From Chloroflexota bacterium (lineage in GTDB: Bacteria > Chloroflexota > Anaerolineae > Anaerolineales > UBA4823), in the NCBI GenBank assembly GCA_030613705.1, contig JAUWLJ010000087.1, forward strand, positions 1 through 7,819: a stretch of 7,819 nt of DNA, in the 5' to 3' direction. Below are positions 5,953 through 7,819 of the stretch, one piece after another (position 1 is the stretch's first letter; every line of letters begins with the position of its first letter). A program made the translations under genes and the position numbers. Under the pieces are notes generated by a model. That model ran no database searches, had not been told where the DNA came from, and saw nothing but the letters and a program-made list of their open reading frames with translations.

Positions 5953-7819
5953 ATGTTCGATAAGCAATTCACTGGAGCCCAAATCCGGCAAACATTTATC
6001 GATTTCTTCGTTGAGAGAGGGCATACTTTTGTCCCTTCATCATCACTAGTTCCAGGTGGAGATCAAACACTATTATTTACCAATGCGGGCATGGTTCAGT
6101 TCAAGGACGTTTTCCTGGGAGCGGATGCACGACCGTACACACGGGCAGCGAATTCACAAAAATGCATGCGAGTAGCAGGTAAACATAATGATCTTGATGA
6201 TGTGGGACGCGATGATACGCACCACACATTTTTCGAAATGCTGGGCAATTGGTCTTTTGGTGATTATTATAAAAAAGAAGCCATCGAATGGGCCTGGGAT
6301 TTGCTTACCGATGTCTGGGGACTCCCCCAAGATCGACTTTGGGTGACCTGTTTTGAAGATGAGAAGGGCGAGATTGAGCGTGATGATGAGGCCGCGAATT
6401 ACTGGATCCAGCAAGCTGGATTTGATCCATCACATGTACTCTTCTTTGGCAGGGTAGATAATTTTTGGGAAATGGCTGAGACTGGTCCCAGCGGACCAAA
6501 CAGTGAAATCCATCTCGATCTGGGACCTGGTCTGTGTGTCCATGAAGAGGATCCGCAGCATGTATGTGCAGTCAACCTGGAGGGCTGCACTCGTTATCTC
6601 GAACTTTGGAACTTGGTATTCATCCAGTACAACCGAACTGGCCCCTCCACACTCGAACCTCTTCCAGCCAAGCATGTTGATACTGGTTTGGGATTAGAAC
6701 GTATCGCTCTGGTGTTGCAGGGGGTTGATTCAAACTACAAAACCGATTTACTCAAGCCCACAATGGATACCATCCAGCGTCTGACTGGACACACAGATGA
6801 AGAAAGAGCTGCCTTTCTAACTCCTTACCGGGTGATCACCGATCATTCCCGGGCTGCAGTATTCTTGATAGCTGATGGTGTTGTACCTGGCAACACAGGC
6901 CGCAATTATGTCAGCCGGATGATAATCCGCCGGGCAGCTCGTTTTGGGAGTCTGATAGGTCTTAATGAACCTTTCCTGGCTCAAGTCGCAATGAGCGTTA
7001 TTGAGAATTATGGTGATTTCTACAGCGAACTGGTTCGCAATAAGACTGCCATCCTGGACAACTTAACCAGGGAAGAAATACGATTTCAACAAACAGTCGA
7101 AGCTGGAGTTTCAAAATTAGAAACCATTCTGGATCAAACTCAGGGAAGTGGTCAAAAAAGGATGCCAGGTGGAAAAGCATTTGACCTATACGCCACTTAT
7201 GGCCTGCCATTAGAGATCACGCGCGACATCGCTCGCGAACAAGGAATTGAAGTTGACGAACAAGGTTTTGAAACTGCAATGGAGCAACACAGACTTGCCT
7301 CCGGAGCGGGCGAAGTCTTCGGAGTTTTCGGTGATGAGAACATCGAACTTTACCAAGATCTACTTGTAGGGCTGGTAAATGCAGGGGTAATCGATTCCAA
7401 AGGTGTCAACAATGATCCGTACGATAAATATGAGGTTGAGGGAAAGGTATTAGCTTTGGTTAAGGATGGCACCTTAGTTACCAGTGCTGAACCTGGTGAC
7501 CAGGTGGAAGTCCTCCTTCCGGAGACTCCTTTTTATGTTGAAGCGGGTGGGCAGGTATCAGATACTGGTTCCATTATTTCGCTCTCTGATCCTGGTTGGG
7601 AAATCAAGGTCAATGAGATGCGCCATCCCTCAGCCGGGGTGAGCGTACATGTTGGAGAGGTCATATCCGGTAATCCAAACAGTGGTGATGACGAGCTGGC
7701 ACGCGTTGACATTCCACGCCGGCTTGATATAATGCGCAACCACACCGCCACACACCTGCTGCACGCGGCACTGCATGCGGTATTGGGAGATCACGCCCGC
7801 CAGGCGGGTTCTTTGGTCG
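5953..7819 (+). CDS. alaS: Alanyl-tRNA synthetase, 5' part (runs past the window end)
   Basis: AlaRS is a class II enzyme that charges tRNA-Ala and hydrolyses mischarged Ser- and Gly-tRNA. The window holds 622 codons with no stop; the family is about 870-900, so roughly 70% is present. Residues 1-240 are the catalytic core: LFTNAGMVQFKDVFLG (41-56), RAANSQKCMRVAGKHNDL (64-81, motif 2 region) and HHTFFEMLGNWSFGDYYK (90-107). GPSGPNSEIH follows at 178-187, and motif 3 HVDTGLGLERIA at 241-252. The tRNA-recognition helices follow (DHSRAAVFLIADGV; NYVSRMIIRRAARFG). The editing domain shows EAGGQVSDTG (530-539) and the zinc-type HTATHLLHAAL (597-607). The C-Ala domain lies outside. ATG 5953 has AGGAG (5943-5947) five bases upstream. 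It is divergent from the membrane operon. No frameshift or missing key residue was seen. Confidence 0.97.
   Translation, partial: MFDKQFTGAQIRQTFIDFFVERGHTFVPSSSLVPGGDQTLLFTNAGMVQFKDVFLGADARPYTRAANSQKCMRVAGKHNDLDDVGRDDTHHTFFEMLGNWSFGDYYKKEAIEWAWDLLTDVWGLPQDRLWVTCFEDEKGEIERDDEAANYWIQQAGFDPSHVLFFGRVDNFWEMAETGPSGPNSEIHLDLGPGLCVHEEDPQHVCAVNLEGCTRYLELWNLVFIQYNRTGPSTLEPLPAKHVDTGLGLERIALVLQGVDSNYKTDLLKPTMDTIQRLTGHTDEERAAFLTPYRVITDHSRAAVFLIADGVVPGNTGRNYVSRMIIRRAARFGSLIGLNEPFLAQVAMSVIENYGDFYSELVRNKTAILDNLTREEIRFQQTVEAGVSKLETILDQTQGSGQKRMPGGKAFDLYATYGLPLEITRDIAREQGIEVDEQGFETAMEQHRLASGAGEVFGVFGDENIELYQDLLVGLVNAGVIDSKGVNNDPYDKYEVEGKVLALVKDGTLVTSAEPGDQVEVLLPETPFYVEAGGQVSDTGSIISLSDPGWEIKVNEMRHPSAGVSVHVGEVISGNPNSGDDELARVDIPRRLDIMRNHTATHLLHAALHAVLGDHARQAGSLV

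Overview
The window looks like an ordinary chromosomal segment of a bacterium. It has moderate GC by eye, with Shine-Dalgarno sites (AGGAG, AAGGA), sigma70-type -10 boxes and ATGA gene overlaps. The gene mix suggests a member of Chloroflexota, perhaps Anaerolineae: an archaeal-type cofactor-independent phosphoglycerate mutase, a TIGR01906/DUF1461 membrane protein, a membrane-anchored spermidine synthase homologue, and an AlaRS of the type seen there. This placement rests on memory of families and is tentative. No mobile elements, CRISPR arrays, tRNAs or rRNAs were seen.

Layout. (1) Bases 2-274 (+) are the C-terminal tail of a MalK/UgpC-type sugar ABC transporter ATPase. (2) Bases 275-408 hold a promoter-like element and a 10-bp perfect hairpin. 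(3) Bases 409-1617 (+) encode a full-length ApgM-type phosphoglycerate mutase, interrupted at codon 156 by an in-frame TAG. (4) A bidirectional terminator at 1628-1661 separates it from a convergent minus-strand operon. (5) That operon runs from about 5751 down to 1663. In transcription order it holds a 13-codon leader ORF, a family 2 glycosyltransferase, a UPF0104/LPG-synthase-type membrane protein, a membrane/spermidine-synthase fusion and a TIGR01906 membrane protein. Genes are 8 bp apart or overlap by 4 nt. (6) A divergent control region (about 5739-5952) carries a promoter on each strand, an AT-rich palindrome between them and a strong leader hairpin before alaS. (7) Bases 5953-7819 (+) are the first 622 codons of alanyl-tRNA synthetase, which runs off the window.

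How the genes fit together. The minus-strand operon couples a cytosolic sugar transferase to three multi-pass membrane proteins, one with a SAM-binding methyltransferase-like domain. This suggests synthesis, movement or amine decoration of an envelope glycolipid, but no substrate can be read from the sequence. The flanking genes are housekeeping: glycolysis, translation and sugar uptake. The points most worth a second look are the in-frame amber codon in the otherwise intact mutase, the tiny coupled leader ORF before the glycosyltransferase, and the structured alaS leader.
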